Below, one piece after another: positions 7,344 through 13,671 of a stretch of 14,295 nt of DNA. The stretch spans positions 1 through 14,295 of the forward strand of contig DJGX01000024.1 in assembly GCA_002432865.1 (NCBI GenBank). The letters are read 5' to 3'. The position numbers were made by a program, and so were the translations under genes. Each line of letters begins with the position of its first letter. The stretch's first letter is position 1. A model generated the notes under the pieces. That model was not told the DNA's origin and did not search any database. It saw only the letters and a program-made list of their open reading frames with translations. The stretch comes from Cloacimonetes bacterium UBA5835 (lineage in GTDB: Bacteria; Cloacimonadota; Cloacimonadia; Cloacimonadales; Cloacimonadaceae).

Positions 7344-7838
7344 CTATAATCCAAAGAATCTTGGATATATTTTAATTAGTATTTGAATTAAGAGGTTAGC
7401 ATAAATTCCGGCTATAATATCGTCAATAACAATTCCCCAGCCAGCGGGTATTTTTTGTGCTCGCATAATTGGAAAGGGTTTGGCAATATCAAAAACTCTA
7501 AACAGCGCAAAGGCATAAAGACCTATCAGCCAATTGTGAGGTAAAAATAGAACACTAACAAAATAGCCGCAAACCTCATCTATAACAATTGCCCCATTAT
7601 CTTTACCTAAGGTTTTTTCTGCTTTGCCACTTAGATAAACGGCAAGTAGACAAAATATCAGCCAGGCTGGGATGAAATATAATAACCCTGTTCCTATAAA
7701 AAGTTCTCCCTTCGGCAAAAGATAAATTCCATAAGCAGCCAGCGAACCAAAAGTTCCTGGCATAAAGGGAATAAAACCAATTCCGAGGAAGGCGGCTAAA
7801 AAGGTATAGATATTCAGTTTCTTTTGTTTTTCAGTCAT
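7344..7838 (-). CDS. pgpA: Phosphatidylglycerophosphatase A
   Basis: This 164-aa integral membrane enzyme dephosphorylates phosphatidylglycerophosphate to phosphatidylglycerol, the last step of that phospholipid's synthesis. Family motifs are in order: PGTFGS at 27-32, IDEVCG at 86-91, RVFDIAKPFP at 114-123 and IDDIIAGIYAN at 138-148. The acidic residues of IDE and DD are the expected Mg-binding and catalytic positions. Several hydrophobic stretches (about 12-25, 46-69, 91-118, 139-157) agree with a four-helix membrane protein. The start overlaps the SurA-like stop by one base (TAATG), and an 8-nt gap precedes yajC. This places lipid synthesis within an envelope-biogenesis operon. Confidence 0.93.
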   Translation of the reverse strand: MTEKQKKLNIYTFLAAFLGIGFIPFMPGTFGSLAAYGIYLLPKGELFIGTGLLYFIPAWLIFCLLAVYLSGKAEKTLGKDNGAIVIDEVCGYFVSVLFLPHNWLIGLYAFALFRVFDIAKPFPIMRAQKIPAGWGIVIDDIIAGIYANLLIQILIKIYPRFFGL

Positions 7839-9094
7839 TATAGTGTAATCTGCACATAAGCTTCTTTTCTTAAATTGGCTATCCAGGAATTATACGCTTC
7901 ATTTTGTTTCATTCTTAATACCAAATCACGCACCTGGTCTTTCACTTCATTAAAGCTATACATTCTGGGAGGGTATTCTTGTAATCGACAGAAAATATAC
8001 AATAAACCTGAATTTTCTAAAACGGGAGTCATTTCTCCAACAGGTGTTTGCATAATTTGCACGGAGAAAAGAGGAGGTATGTCCTTCTCTGTAAATTCAC
8101 CCAAAGAACCTCCATCTTCGCTGCTTTCTTTATCCATAGAATATTCCTTTGCTAAGGAAGCAAAACTCTCACCATTAGCATAGCGGGTTCTGATTTCTTC
8201 CATTAGCTGTCTTTCTCTTAATGAATCTTCTGCAGTGGAAGATAGCATTTTTAAGATATGTCGAACGCGGATTTCCTCGCCTTTTTTTTCTTCCAATTTG
8301 ATGATATGATATCCATAGTTACTTTCTACGATGTCACTTATCTCTCCAAGTTTTAAAGCAAACGCTGCATCCTCAAAAGGTTTAACCATCTGTCCTTTTT
8401 TCACAAAACCTAAATCGCCACCAACTTCTTTGCTGGGGCAATCACTTTCGTTTTTAGCGATTGTGGCAAAATCCTCCCCATTTTTTAATCTGTTTTGGAT
8501 TTCTTTAATTTCTGCCAGTTTTGCTTGTTTTGTTGCTTCGCTTGGTTTTATCTCTCTTACGATAAGCCCCAGTTCCCAGGAAACAGGTTTAACTGCTAAA
8601 GAATCCTTTGTTTCATTATAAAAATGTTCCACTTCTGCTTCGCTAACAGATACCTTACTTGTAATTTCTCTTTTCAATATCTGGTCGATGAGAGATTGTT
8701 CGGTTAGCATATCTTTGTAGAATTGTAACAGGTCAGATTCCGTAAGTTTGCTATTTTTAAGGTCTGTAGAAAAAGCTGCTGGACTAGGATATTGGGCTTT
8801 TATCTTTTTTAGGTAGTTTTCAGCCATTGATTTTATTTCATCTTCATTTACGGTTAGCTTTAAGTCCTTAGCTTTTTGTATGATTAATTTCTGATTAACC
8901 ATTTCTTCCAGAACCATTCTGGGGTCTGTATTTTCATCTAAATATCCTGCTCTTTGCATTTGTGCCAGTTCTTTTTGGAGGTCTGACAGCAGAATAATAT
9001 CCGTTCCTACTTTGGCTACTATCTTATCTACTAATTCCGCAGATAACATTAAGGAAAAGATAATCAGGATAAGAGTTATAGTAAGTTTTCGCAT
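7838..9094 (-). CDS. SurA-like periplasmic peptidyl-prolyl isomerase
   Basis: This 418-aa exported chaperone has a signal peptide at about 1-19 (ending MLSA), then a SurA-type N-terminal helical region at about 20-165. It includes VDKIVAKVGTDIILLSDL, typical of SurA. Two parvulin (PpiC) domains follow at about 172-267 and 275-370. Both carry the rotamase signature: GGDLGFVKKGQMVKPFEDAAF in the first and GGSLGEFTEKDIPPLFS in the second, with RVRHIL at the start of the second. A short C-terminal helical segment (about 378-410) probably packs on the N-domain as in SurA. The length and order match E. coli SurA (428 aa), so a role in outer-membrane protein folding is likely. AAGGAA lies about 9 nt before the ATG. 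Its stop overlaps the pgpA start. Confidence 0.92.
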   Translation of the reverse strand: MRKLTITLILIIFSLMLSAELVDKIVAKVGTDIILLSDLQKELAQMQRAGYLDENTDPRMVLEEMVNQKLIIQKAKDLKLTVNEDEIKSMAENYLKKIKAQYPSPAAFSTDLKNSKLTESDLLQFYKDMLTEQSLIDQILKREITSKVSVSEAEVEHFYNETKDSLAVKPVSWELGLIVREIKPSEATKQAKLAEIKEIQNRLKNGEDFATIAKNESDCPSKEVGGDLGFVKKGQMVKPFEDAAFALKLGEISDIVESNYGYHIIKLEEKKGEEIRVRHILKMLSSTAEDSLRERQLMEEIRTRYANGESFASLAKEYSMDKESSEDGGSLGEFTEKDIPPLFSVQIMQTPVGEMTPVLENSGLLYIFCRLQEYPPRMYSFNEVKDQVRDLVLRMKQNEAYNSWIANLRKEAYVQITL

Positions 9095-9134
9095 TCTAAT
9101 ATTTCCTTTTTTATTTGTAAAGGTTTTGTTTTGA

Positions 9135-9153
9135 GGCAGATTCTATATCTGCC
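9135..9153. repeat. Perfect 7-bp hairpin between two PPIase genes
   Basis: GGCAGAT at 9135-9141 pairs with ATCTGCC at 9147-9153 around a 5-nt loop. It lies in the only sizeable gap (9095-9210) of the minus-strand run. No T-tract follows on the minus strand, so it is not a convincing intrinsic terminator. It could be an attenuating structure, an mRNA stability element or a small interspersed repeat. A poor promoter match (TTGAAT, 17 nt, TAGAGT on the minus strand) lies just upstream of it. Confidence 0.4.
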
Positions 9154-9210
9154 ACTCTATTGTTTGCTAAATAATAATTCAATCTTATTGATCTGGTTAA
9201 TTTAAACATT

Positions 9211-10017
9211 TCAGTAATAATATACTTCACTGGTTTGGGATTTAATTTCTTTAATTAAATCCTGATAAACCTGGTCTTGTTTTTCCAATAGATACTTGCG
9301 TTTAATTTCTGCCCGGTAATCATCAAAATTTGCTTCCTGAAGAGTTTCTTTAGTTTCTAAAACGCGAAATACATACCAAGTAGGTTCTTTATATACTAAG
9401 CCATATTCATTTTCTTTTATTTCTCTGGCTTTTAACCAGAAAAGGGAATCCGGACCATTAGAAGAAACCATACCCATATAACCACCTCTGTATTTAAGTT
9501 CTTCTGTAGAATATCGTTGCACCGCTTCCGCAAAATTCATTCCTTGGTTTAACTGCTGTAATACATTTTCCGCTGATATTTTGTCTACTAAAGCTATACG
9601 CTGAATGTTATATTCTACTGCATTTTTTTTAAATTCGCCTTGATGTAAACGAAAGTAATTAAACAATTGATCTTCCGAAACCTCTATCTGAGAAAGGCGT
9701 TTGGCAATCAACGCATTTGCCTTAACTTTTTTTGTGGCATAGCTGATTTTTTGTTTAACAGCTTTATCTTTATCCAACCCTTTACTATCTGCGTATTGAG
9801 ATAAAAGCGTAAGATTTACCCAGTCCTCAATATACTTTTTCCTCTGTTCAGGGCTTAGATTATCCCAATCTTCCAAAGAAAAAGTAGATTTAAAATCTTC
9901 CAGATATAGCACTTCTTTATCTACTTGAGCAAGCGCTATACCTTTTTCTTCTTTTTTTGCACAAGAAAACAGCAATATAGAGGCGACAAATATAATTATG
10001 TATTTTTTCATATTCAT
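9211..10017 (-). CDS. PpiC/SurA-like peptidyl-prolyl isomerase lipoprotein
   Basis: This 268-aa envelope lipoprotein has a signal peptide ending in the lipobox LFSC, with lipidated cysteine C19. Residues about 30-125 form a SurA-like helical region (VNLTLLSQYADSKG, VSEDQLFNYF), and about 134-220 form a parvulin-like domain marked by GMNFAEAVQRYST and RGGYMGMV. The rotamase part is more divergent than in the downstream SurA-like gene, so catalytic activity is uncertain and a chaperone role is equally possible. The start chosen is the ATG at 10015-10017, because it overlaps the upstream stop as ATGA and places the signal sequence at the N-terminus. A longer in-frame start at 10089 would add 24 residues lacking signal character and overlap the neighbour by 76 nt. 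A second ATG two codons downstream (10009-10011) is also possible. Confidence 0.85.
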   Translation of the reverse strand: MNMKKYIIIFVASILLFSCAKKEEKGIALAQVDKEVLYLEDFKSTFSLEDWDNLSPEQRKKYIEDWVNLTLLSQYADSKGLDKDKAVKQKISYATKKVKANALIAKRLSQIEVSEDQLFNYFRLHQGEFKKNAVEYNIQRIALVDKISAENVLQQLNQGMNFAEAVQRYSTEELKYRGGYMGMVSSNGPDSLFWLKAREIKENEYGLVYKEPTWYVFRVLETKETLQEANFDDYRAEIKRKYLLEKQDQVYQDLIKEIKSQTSEVYYY

Positions 10018-11240
10018 AAGAAGGGTGGTGTATAGGTTATTTTTATATAAGGTTTTTTCTCTGGCAATGTGCCTTCGTTGCAATCCCAAAATTCCAAACT
10101 TCCAAAATTCTTCCGCTCCTGCAAAGATTGAATCATTATCCCTTTAGGAGTTTTATCTCCAGAAGTGTATGCTTGTATTATTGGAGTTACATCAACCGTT
10201 AGCGAATCTCCTTTAATTATTCCAGTACTGGTAACTGTATAAGCAATTATTTCATAATCACCTGTAACTAATGGCACAGGAGAATTTATAGAATCTCTAA
10301 TTACATTGAAAGAATAAAGCGAATATGAAGTGTAAGAATTATAATAGTCATTATTTTTTATGTGGAGCACTACTTCTGCTTTGTTAACCGTCATCCTCTT
10401 AATTTGGGTGTCATCTAATATATTATCTTCGTTATCCCTAAAAATAGTATAAGTAGGATCATATTTTAAATAAAGACGACTAGAATTTAGGTTGCTTATT
10501 TTCCAATCAGCACAGGCTGTTGTTTCTGGTGCATTTAAAGTATAGGTATCTTTTGCAGGAGTTTTACTATAATTTAAGTAAGCACTTTCCGAATCTTTTC
10601 TATATTTTATGTTTAGCTTGGGCTTATTGGTTCCTTCCAAAGAAGCTATCTCTACCCAACCCTCGTTTTCTGCTTTAATTACAAAATTCCAACCTAAACT
10701 ATCCGGTTCGCTCCAAGAAAAAACATCGGAAACAGAAAGCGGAAAAGTTATTTCCTTGCTGGAAATGCCAATTGTATCAGTTATTGTATATTCTGCTAAA
10801 GGACTCGCCGATAAATCTCCTGCCGAAAGATTGCTAAGATCCAAAGAATCATTCCAAATTTTATTCAATTTAAAAAGCTGAAGTTTTAAAGGATTACGCG
10901 GTAGCATAGAGCGTTTTATAATATTAATTGTTAAAAAACAACTATCTGAAACCACACTCTCTATCGTAGAAGGAAGCTCTGTAAATCGTAAAAAACTAAG
11001 AGCAACAGCATTTTGATAGTTTCCTGCCAACAGTTTTGTTTCACTGCCGGATATTTTAGTTTGGGATTCTGCAGGATAACTATATCCCATAATAATTCCT
11101 TCTTTATCATTAACGGATTTCGCATTAACATTACTAAAATTTGTTCCTGTTAGGTTTTTTTTATCTGTGCATCCGCTTATCATAATTAAGACGAGCATAA
11201 GGCAGCAAAATGCCTTTGAAAATGTTCTGAATGATTCCAT
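10014..11240 (-). CDS. Hypothetical lipoprotein, DNRLRE-like domain
   Basis: This 408-aa protein has a signal peptide ending in the lipobox ISGC (lipidated C24), so it is an outer- or inner-membrane lipoprotein facing the periplasm or the surface. Residues about 55-215 resemble the DNRLRE type of beta-rich secreted domain: an early ETKLLAGNYQNAVALSFLRF, a middle region of alternating hydrophobic strands, and a closing GWVEIASLEGTNKPKLNIKYR. A second, weaker beta-rich repeat runs about 220-408 and ends PYIKITYTPPFL. No catalytic motif is visible. It is the first gene of the minus-strand run after the origin, with AGGA about 9 nt before the ATG. The stop overlaps the start of the PpiC lipoprotein (ATGA), so the two may act together. 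The specific function is unknown. Confidence 0.8.
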   Translation of the reverse strand: MESFRTFSKAFCCLMLVLIMISGCTDKKNLTGTNFSNVNAKSVNDKEGIIMGYSYPAESQTKISGSETKLLAGNYQNAVALSFLRFTELPSTIESVVSDSCFLTINIIKRSMLPRNPLKLQLFKLNKIWNDSLDLSNLSAGDLSASPLAEYTITDTIGISSKEITFPLSVSDVFSWSEPDSLGWNFVIKAENEGWVEIASLEGTNKPKLNIKYRKDSESAYLNYSKTPAKDTYTLNAPETTACADWKISNLNSSRLYLKYDPTYTIFRDNEDNILDDTQIKRMTVNKAEVVLHIKNNDYYNSYTSYSLYSFNVIRDSINSPVPLVTGDYEIIAYTVTSTGIIKGDSLTVDVTPIIQAYTSGDKTPKGIMIQSLQERKNFGSLEFWDCNEGTLPEKKPYIKITYTPPFL

Positions 11241-11257
11241 AAATATAATCCTATTTT

Positions 11258-11285
11258 AATATAAATCTAATATAAAGTAATATAA
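11258..11285. repeat. Three phased AATATAA repeats, candidate unwinding element
   Basis: AATATAA is repeated at 11258-11264, 11269-11275 and 11279-11285, with start-to-start spacings of 11 and 10 bp, close to one helical turn. The surrounding bases are almost all A or T. The tract lies about 80 bp from the nearest DnaA box of the cluster. Such phased AT-rich repeats are typical of DNA unwinding elements, but they also lie in the leader or promoter of the lipoprotein gene, so a promoter role is an alternative. Confidence 0.4.
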
Positions 11286-11367
11286 GTAGGCGTTGTGAAT
11301 ATGGGGATATTTGGTCAAGCTTTTTCTTTGATCGCTGTCTTATATAAATATCGATCGCTATTCTTAA

Positions 11368-11491
11368 TGTGGATAACTTGTGGACAAACTGGCTTTTTCT
11401 ACACAGCTTATCCACACTCATAAACTCAAAACTCTTTTATTCACAAGTTATTCACAACTATCCACAGTTTCCTATCCACAAATGTGGATAA
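11368..11491. promoter_or_regulatory. Cluster of eight DnaA boxes
   Basis: Against TTATCCACA there are three perfect boxes: 11368-11376 (minus), 11408-11416 (plus) and 11483-11491 (minus). Five more have one mismatch: 11379-11387 (minus, TTGTCCACA), 11437-11445 and 11448-11456 (plus, TTATTCACA), and 11458-11466 and 11472-11480 (plus, CTATCCACA). Several are spaced about one helical turn apart, which favours cooperative DnaA filament growth. This density in 124 bp is far above chance and strongly supports origin function. Confidence 0.88.
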
Positions 11492-11598
11492 CTATTTAAA
11501 GTCACTTCTTTTTTAGCCTGTCTTCACATATATAAACATCTTTATAACGATTTCAAGGAAGCTTTGTTTAATCCTTAAAATCAAGAAAAATATTAACT

Positions 11599-11640
11599 CA
11601 GCTTATATGGTTTTTGGTCTATTATTTTCAATATAAGCTG
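11599..11640. repeat. 10-bp inverted repeat downstream of dnaA
   Basis: CAGCTTATAT (11599-11608) and ATATAAGCTG (11631-11640) are perfect reverse complements around a 22-nt loop. Read as minus-strand RNA the stem is followed by AGTTAATATTTTTC, which includes a run of five T residues, so it might terminate dnaA transcription. It is AT-rich with a long loop, so it may equally be part of the origin architecture. Confidence 0.45.
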
Positions 11641-11674
11641 TAAATTATCAATCAACCGGCTTTAAATTTTCCTC

Positions 11675-11693
11675 TGGATATTCCAAATATCCA
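11675..11693. repeat. 7-bp hairpin at the dnaA stop codon
   Basis: TGGATAT (11675-11681) pairs exactly with ATATCCA (11687-11693) around a 5-nt loop, starting 5 nt after the dnaA stop codon (minus-strand sense). No clear T-tract follows, so it is not called a terminator. It may protect the dnaA mRNA 3' end or be incidental. Confidence 0.4.
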
Positions 11694-11697
11694 CCGC

Positions 11698-13029
11698 TTA
11701 CTTCTGTAAATTTTTAATCATCATCTCCAGTTGTATTCGAAAATCTTCTTTCTCGCGAAACTGGTTTTCAATCATCTTCTTAGCGTGAATCACAGTTGTA
11801 TGATCTTTACGGTTATAATATTCCGCTATTTCTTTTAATGATAGCTGGGGAATTAAATAATTTGCCAGATACATAGCCACCTGACGCGGAAAAGCAACTT
11901 GAGGCTTTCTTGTTTTTTCCAATATTTGGGCAGGGGTTATTTGATAATATTTACAAACCTCTTGCGTGATAGCATCTAAAGTAATCGAATATGTCTTTTC
12001 CGAAATCATATCAGAGAGAATGTCTTCCGCCATAGAAACATCTATCTGCTCAGGATTTATCTTGTTATAAGAAGAGAAAGCCAGAATGCGAATTAAAGAT
12101 CCTTCCAAAGCACGCACACTACTGGTTATATTATCAGCAATAAAATTGATGATCTCATCAGCAAGAATCACACTTTCCGGTTCGGCTTTTTTGCGTAGAA
12201 TAGCTACGCGCGTCTCAAAATCAGGATTTTTCAGGTCGCAGAGTAAACCGCTTTCAAATCTTGTTACCAACCGCTTTTCCAGATCCGGGATGTCTTTAGG
12301 AGGCCTATCCGAAGTGAGCACAATCTGCTTCTTATTATCAAAAAGAGCGTTAAAAGTGTGGAAAAATTCCTCCTGCGTGCCTTCCTTGCGCGATAAAAAA
12401 TGAATATCATCCATCAATAACAGATCAACTTTTCTAAATTTCTCCCTGAATTCCGGCATCTTATTGCTTCTAATTCCATCAATCATTGCATTGGTAAACG
12501 CCTCGGAAGTAATATAATAAATTGAACTATTACGCCCTTCTTTCAAAACAAAATTGCCAATGGCTTGCATTAAATGCGTTTTACCCATTCCGCTTTCACC
12601 ATAGATAAAAAGAGGATTGTAAGTATAACCAGGTGATTCTGCAACTGCCTTAGCCGCACTGTAAGCAAAATTATTATTCTTACCTACCACAAATTCATCA
12701 AAAGTATAACGCTCATTCAACTGCACATTGGAAGTAACCCGGTTGCTTTTAATCTCTGGATAATCAGAATTATAATTGTGATTATGACGAGGTTGAGTGA
12801 TAAACTGAATATCGTATTTCCTACCATATAAGCTATACGATATTTCGCTTAAAATCTCCTTGTAATTCTGATTCAAATAATTCGCCGAAAACTGGGTAGA
12901 AACCCTTATCATCAGCTCCTTGTCGTTCATATCTACTAATCTTGTATCCGAAAACCATGTCTTGAAACTTTGAGGATTAATATTCTCTTCAAGTTTATCA
13001 AGTATGTTTTGCCAAATATCCTGATCCAT
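11698..13029 (-). CDS. dnaA: Chromosomal replication initiator DnaA
   Basis: This 443-aa AAA+ ATPase binds DnaA boxes, opens the origin and loads helicase. Domain I is at about 1-80 (IWQNILDKLEENINPQSFKTWF), with a short N/H-rich linker at 81-105. The AAA+ domain at about 106-340 carries Walker A GESGMGKTH (144-152), Walker B DLLLMDD (202-208) and sensor-2 region SSVRALEG (303-310). Domain IV carries PRQVAMYL (381-388) and the DNA-binding signature YYNRKDHTTVIHAKKM (404-419). In the arginine-finger box the sequence is TRFESGL (256-262), where E. coli has SRFGWGL. The length is normal. AGGAT lies about 9 nt upstream of the ATG. dnaN does not follow; the gene stands alone between two DnaA-box regions and is probably autoregulated by them. 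Confidence 0.98.
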   Translation of the reverse strand: MDQDIWQNILDKLEENINPQSFKTWFSDTRLVDMNDKELMIRVSTQFSANYLNQNYKEILSEISYSLYGRKYDIQFITQPRHNHNYNSDYPEIKSNRVTSNVQLNERYTFDEFVVGKNNNFAYSAAKAVAESPGYTYNPLFIYGESGMGKTHLMQAIGNFVLKEGRNSSIYYITSEAFTNAMIDGIRSNKMPEFREKFRKVDLLLMDDIHFLSRKEGTQEEFFHTFNALFDNKKQIVLTSDRPPKDIPDLEKRLVTRFESGLLCDLKNPDFETRVAILRKKAEPESVILADEIINFIADNITSSVRALEGSLIRILAFSSYNKINPEQIDVSMAEDILSDMISEKTYSITLDAITQEVCKYYQITPAQILEKTRKPQVAFPRQVAMYLANYLIPQLSLKEIAEYYNRKDHTTVIHAKKMIENQFREKEDFRIQLEMMIKNLQK

Positions 13030-13053
13030 AATTCAATATCCTGTAAAATTTAT

Positions 13054-13062
13054 TTATCCACA
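13054..13062 (+). promoter_or_regulatory. Perfect DnaA box in the dnaA leader
   Basis: TTATCCACA lies 24 bp upstream of the dnaA start codon and downstream of its probable promoter. DnaA bound here would obstruct dnaA transcription, a common autoregulatory arrangement. Confidence 0.75.
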
Positions 13063-13093
13063 AACTGCTTCCCGCAAAACAGGAAACAAGTTT

Positions 13094-13119
13094 ATTATAG
13101 ATATCTTGTTAATTGTCAA
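13094..13119 (-). promoter_or_regulatory. Probable dnaA promoter
   Basis: On the minus strand a perfect TTGACA (13114-13119) and a perfect TATAAT (13094-13099) are separated by only 14 bp, shorter than the usual 16-18. A 16-nt spacer from the same -35 would give TAATAA instead. Transcription would start near 13087, about 57 nt before the dnaA ATG, with one DnaA box inside the leader and two more about 50-70 bp upstream. Confidence 0.5.
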
Positions 13120-13167
13120 CCACTTAATTATGTAAACTAATAGCGGCTGACGCTGCCTTTCCCTGAG

Positions 13168-13187
13168 TTATCCACAAGTTATCCACA
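13168..13187 (+). promoter_or_regulatory. Two perfect tandem DnaA boxes
   Basis: TTATCCACA occurs at 13168-13176 and 13179-13187, 11 bp start to start, in the same orientation, which suits side-by-side DnaA binding. A weaker TTAAGCACA with two mismatches follows at 13190-13198. They lie upstream of the probable dnaA promoter and may serve both the origin and dnaA control. Confidence 0.82.
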
Positions 13188-13300
13188 GCTTAAGCACAAA
13201 TGTAGAGCAACACTCAATTCTATGGGAACTTATCCAATTCTTTTCCTGAGACAAAAGACAGCTATGCCCAAAAAAAATCTATTCTCTGATTTGTCAAGTA

Positions 13301-13329
13301 GCTAAACTTCAACAAATATAGAAGTTAGC
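13301..13329. repeat. Hairpin with one bulge in the upstream origin region
   Basis: GCTAAACTTC (13301-13310) pairs with GAAGTTAGC (13321-13329) over nine base pairs with a single bulged A and a 10-nt AT-rich loop. No gene overlaps it. It may be an origin structure or a protein-binding palindrome. Confidence 0.45.
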
Positions 13330-13370
13330 AAATAGTAAAATTAATAATTCCCTGCTATTTTTAACTTTAT

Positions 13371-13410
13371 AGCTATATATCGCTATTTTGGAGATTTGCG
13401 ATATAAAGCT
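13371..13410. repeat. 13-bp imperfect inverted repeat
   Basis: AGCTATATATCGC (13371-13383) and GCGATATAAAGCT (13398-13410) are reverse complements at 12 of 13 positions, with a 14-nt loop. The stem is largely A/T with GC-richer ends. It has no T-tract typical of terminators and lies far from any stop codon, so an origin or regulatory role is more likely. Confidence 0.5.
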
Positions 13411-13483
13411 GTAAATTCTATAGGTAGGGAGACTTACCGATATCATAAAAATTTTATTTCTTTTCCCATAAGCTTTTGCCAGC

Positions 13484-13559
13484 TAAACTCCCCTTCTCCT
13501 CTCCCCCTCTACCCGTCTATGACTCCTCCTCTTCCCCTCGTTTTGGAGGAGAAGAAGTC
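13484..13559. repeat. Pyrimidine-rich tract with 15-bp imperfect palindrome, REP-like
   Basis: From 13484 to about 13538 the plus strand is almost all C and T (CTCCCCTTCTCCTCTCCCCC and similar). It ends in an imperfect hairpin: 13521-13535 pairs with 13545-13559 at 12 of 15 positions, plus one possible G-U pair, around a 9-nt loop. The composition differs sharply from the AT-rich surroundings. It resembles a worn copy of the CCCTCTCC/GGAGAGGG palindromic repeats spread through many genomes. That resemblance is from memory. Triplex (H-DNA) potential is another reading. Confidence 0.45.
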
Positions 13560-13602
13560 AGGAATATGAGGAGCTACCCTAAGGAAAATAAAAAGTTACA
13601 AT

Positions 13603-13655
13603 TTTGTCACCACTTGGCCAGATTTGTCACCCCCTATATATATAGAGGACAAAAT
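13603..13655 (+). promoter_or_regulatory. Promoter with paired TTTGTCACC sites, candidate operator
   Basis: TTTGTCACC is found at 13603-13611 and 13623-13631, exactly 20 bp apart, or about two helical turns. An inverted GACAAAAT at 13648-13655 mirrors ATTTTGTC at 13601-13608. A weak -35 (TTGGCC, 13614-13619) and -10 (TATATA, 13637-13642) with 17-bp spacing lie between these sites, so a start near 13650 is likely. The second site falls in the promoter spacer, which suits a repressor. The regulator is unknown. Confidence 0.4.
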
Positions 13656-13671
13656 TAAAAGGAGAGAAAAA

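Larger units (their letters stand above)
11241..11697. other. Probable oriC sub-region downstream of dnaA
   Basis: This 457-bp gap between dnaA and the lipoprotein gene is AT-rich and non-coding. It contains eight DnaA boxes (11368-11491), three phased AATATAA repeats (11258-11285), and a 7-bp direct repeat GATCGCT at 11330-11336 and 11353-11359 flanking an A/T tract. Two hairpins are also present (11599-11640 and 11675-11693). Boxes on both strands plus an adjacent AT-rich repeat tract are the usual signs of a bacterial origin. The left part must also hold the promoter of the lipoprotein gene, although no strong consensus was seen. Confidence 0.75.
13030..13450. other. Probable oriC sub-region upstream of dnaA
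   Basis: This AT-rich, non-coding stretch lies between dnaA and the divergently oriented 145-aa gene. It holds three perfect DnaA boxes, the likely dnaA promoter, and two hairpins at 13301-13329 and 13371-13410. Together with the cluster on the other side of dnaA it gives a box-dnaA-box layout like the bipartite origins known from Bacillus subtilis and Helicobacter pylori. Which half unwinds cannot be decided from sequence alone. Confidence 0.65.

Noticed and set aside
8331..8621. Plus-strand reading frame of 96 codons
   Set aside because: It lies entirely opposite the SurA-like gene, has no ribosome site or family motif, and is a shadow of the PpiC coding sequence.
9135..9153. Intrinsic terminator between the two PPIase genes
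   Set aside because: The stem is perfect but no T-tract follows on the minus strand, so it is reported only as a hairpin.
10018..10089. Longer start for the PpiC lipoprotein
   Set aside because: It would bury the signal peptide 24 residues inside the protein and overlap the neighbouring gene by 76 nt; the ATGA-coupled start fits the rest of the operon.
12086..12403. Plus-strand reading frame of 105 codons
   Set aside because: It lies opposite the DnaA AAA+ domain and shows no protein-like motif.
13230..13238. Further DnaA box (TTATCCAAT)
   Set aside because: The last two positions depart from the essential CACA end, so it is not counted.
13624..13671. Longer N-terminus (16 extra residues) for the 145-aa protein
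   Set aside because: The upstream ATG lies within the promoter and operator-like region and has no ribosome site, whereas GGAG precedes the ATG at 13672.
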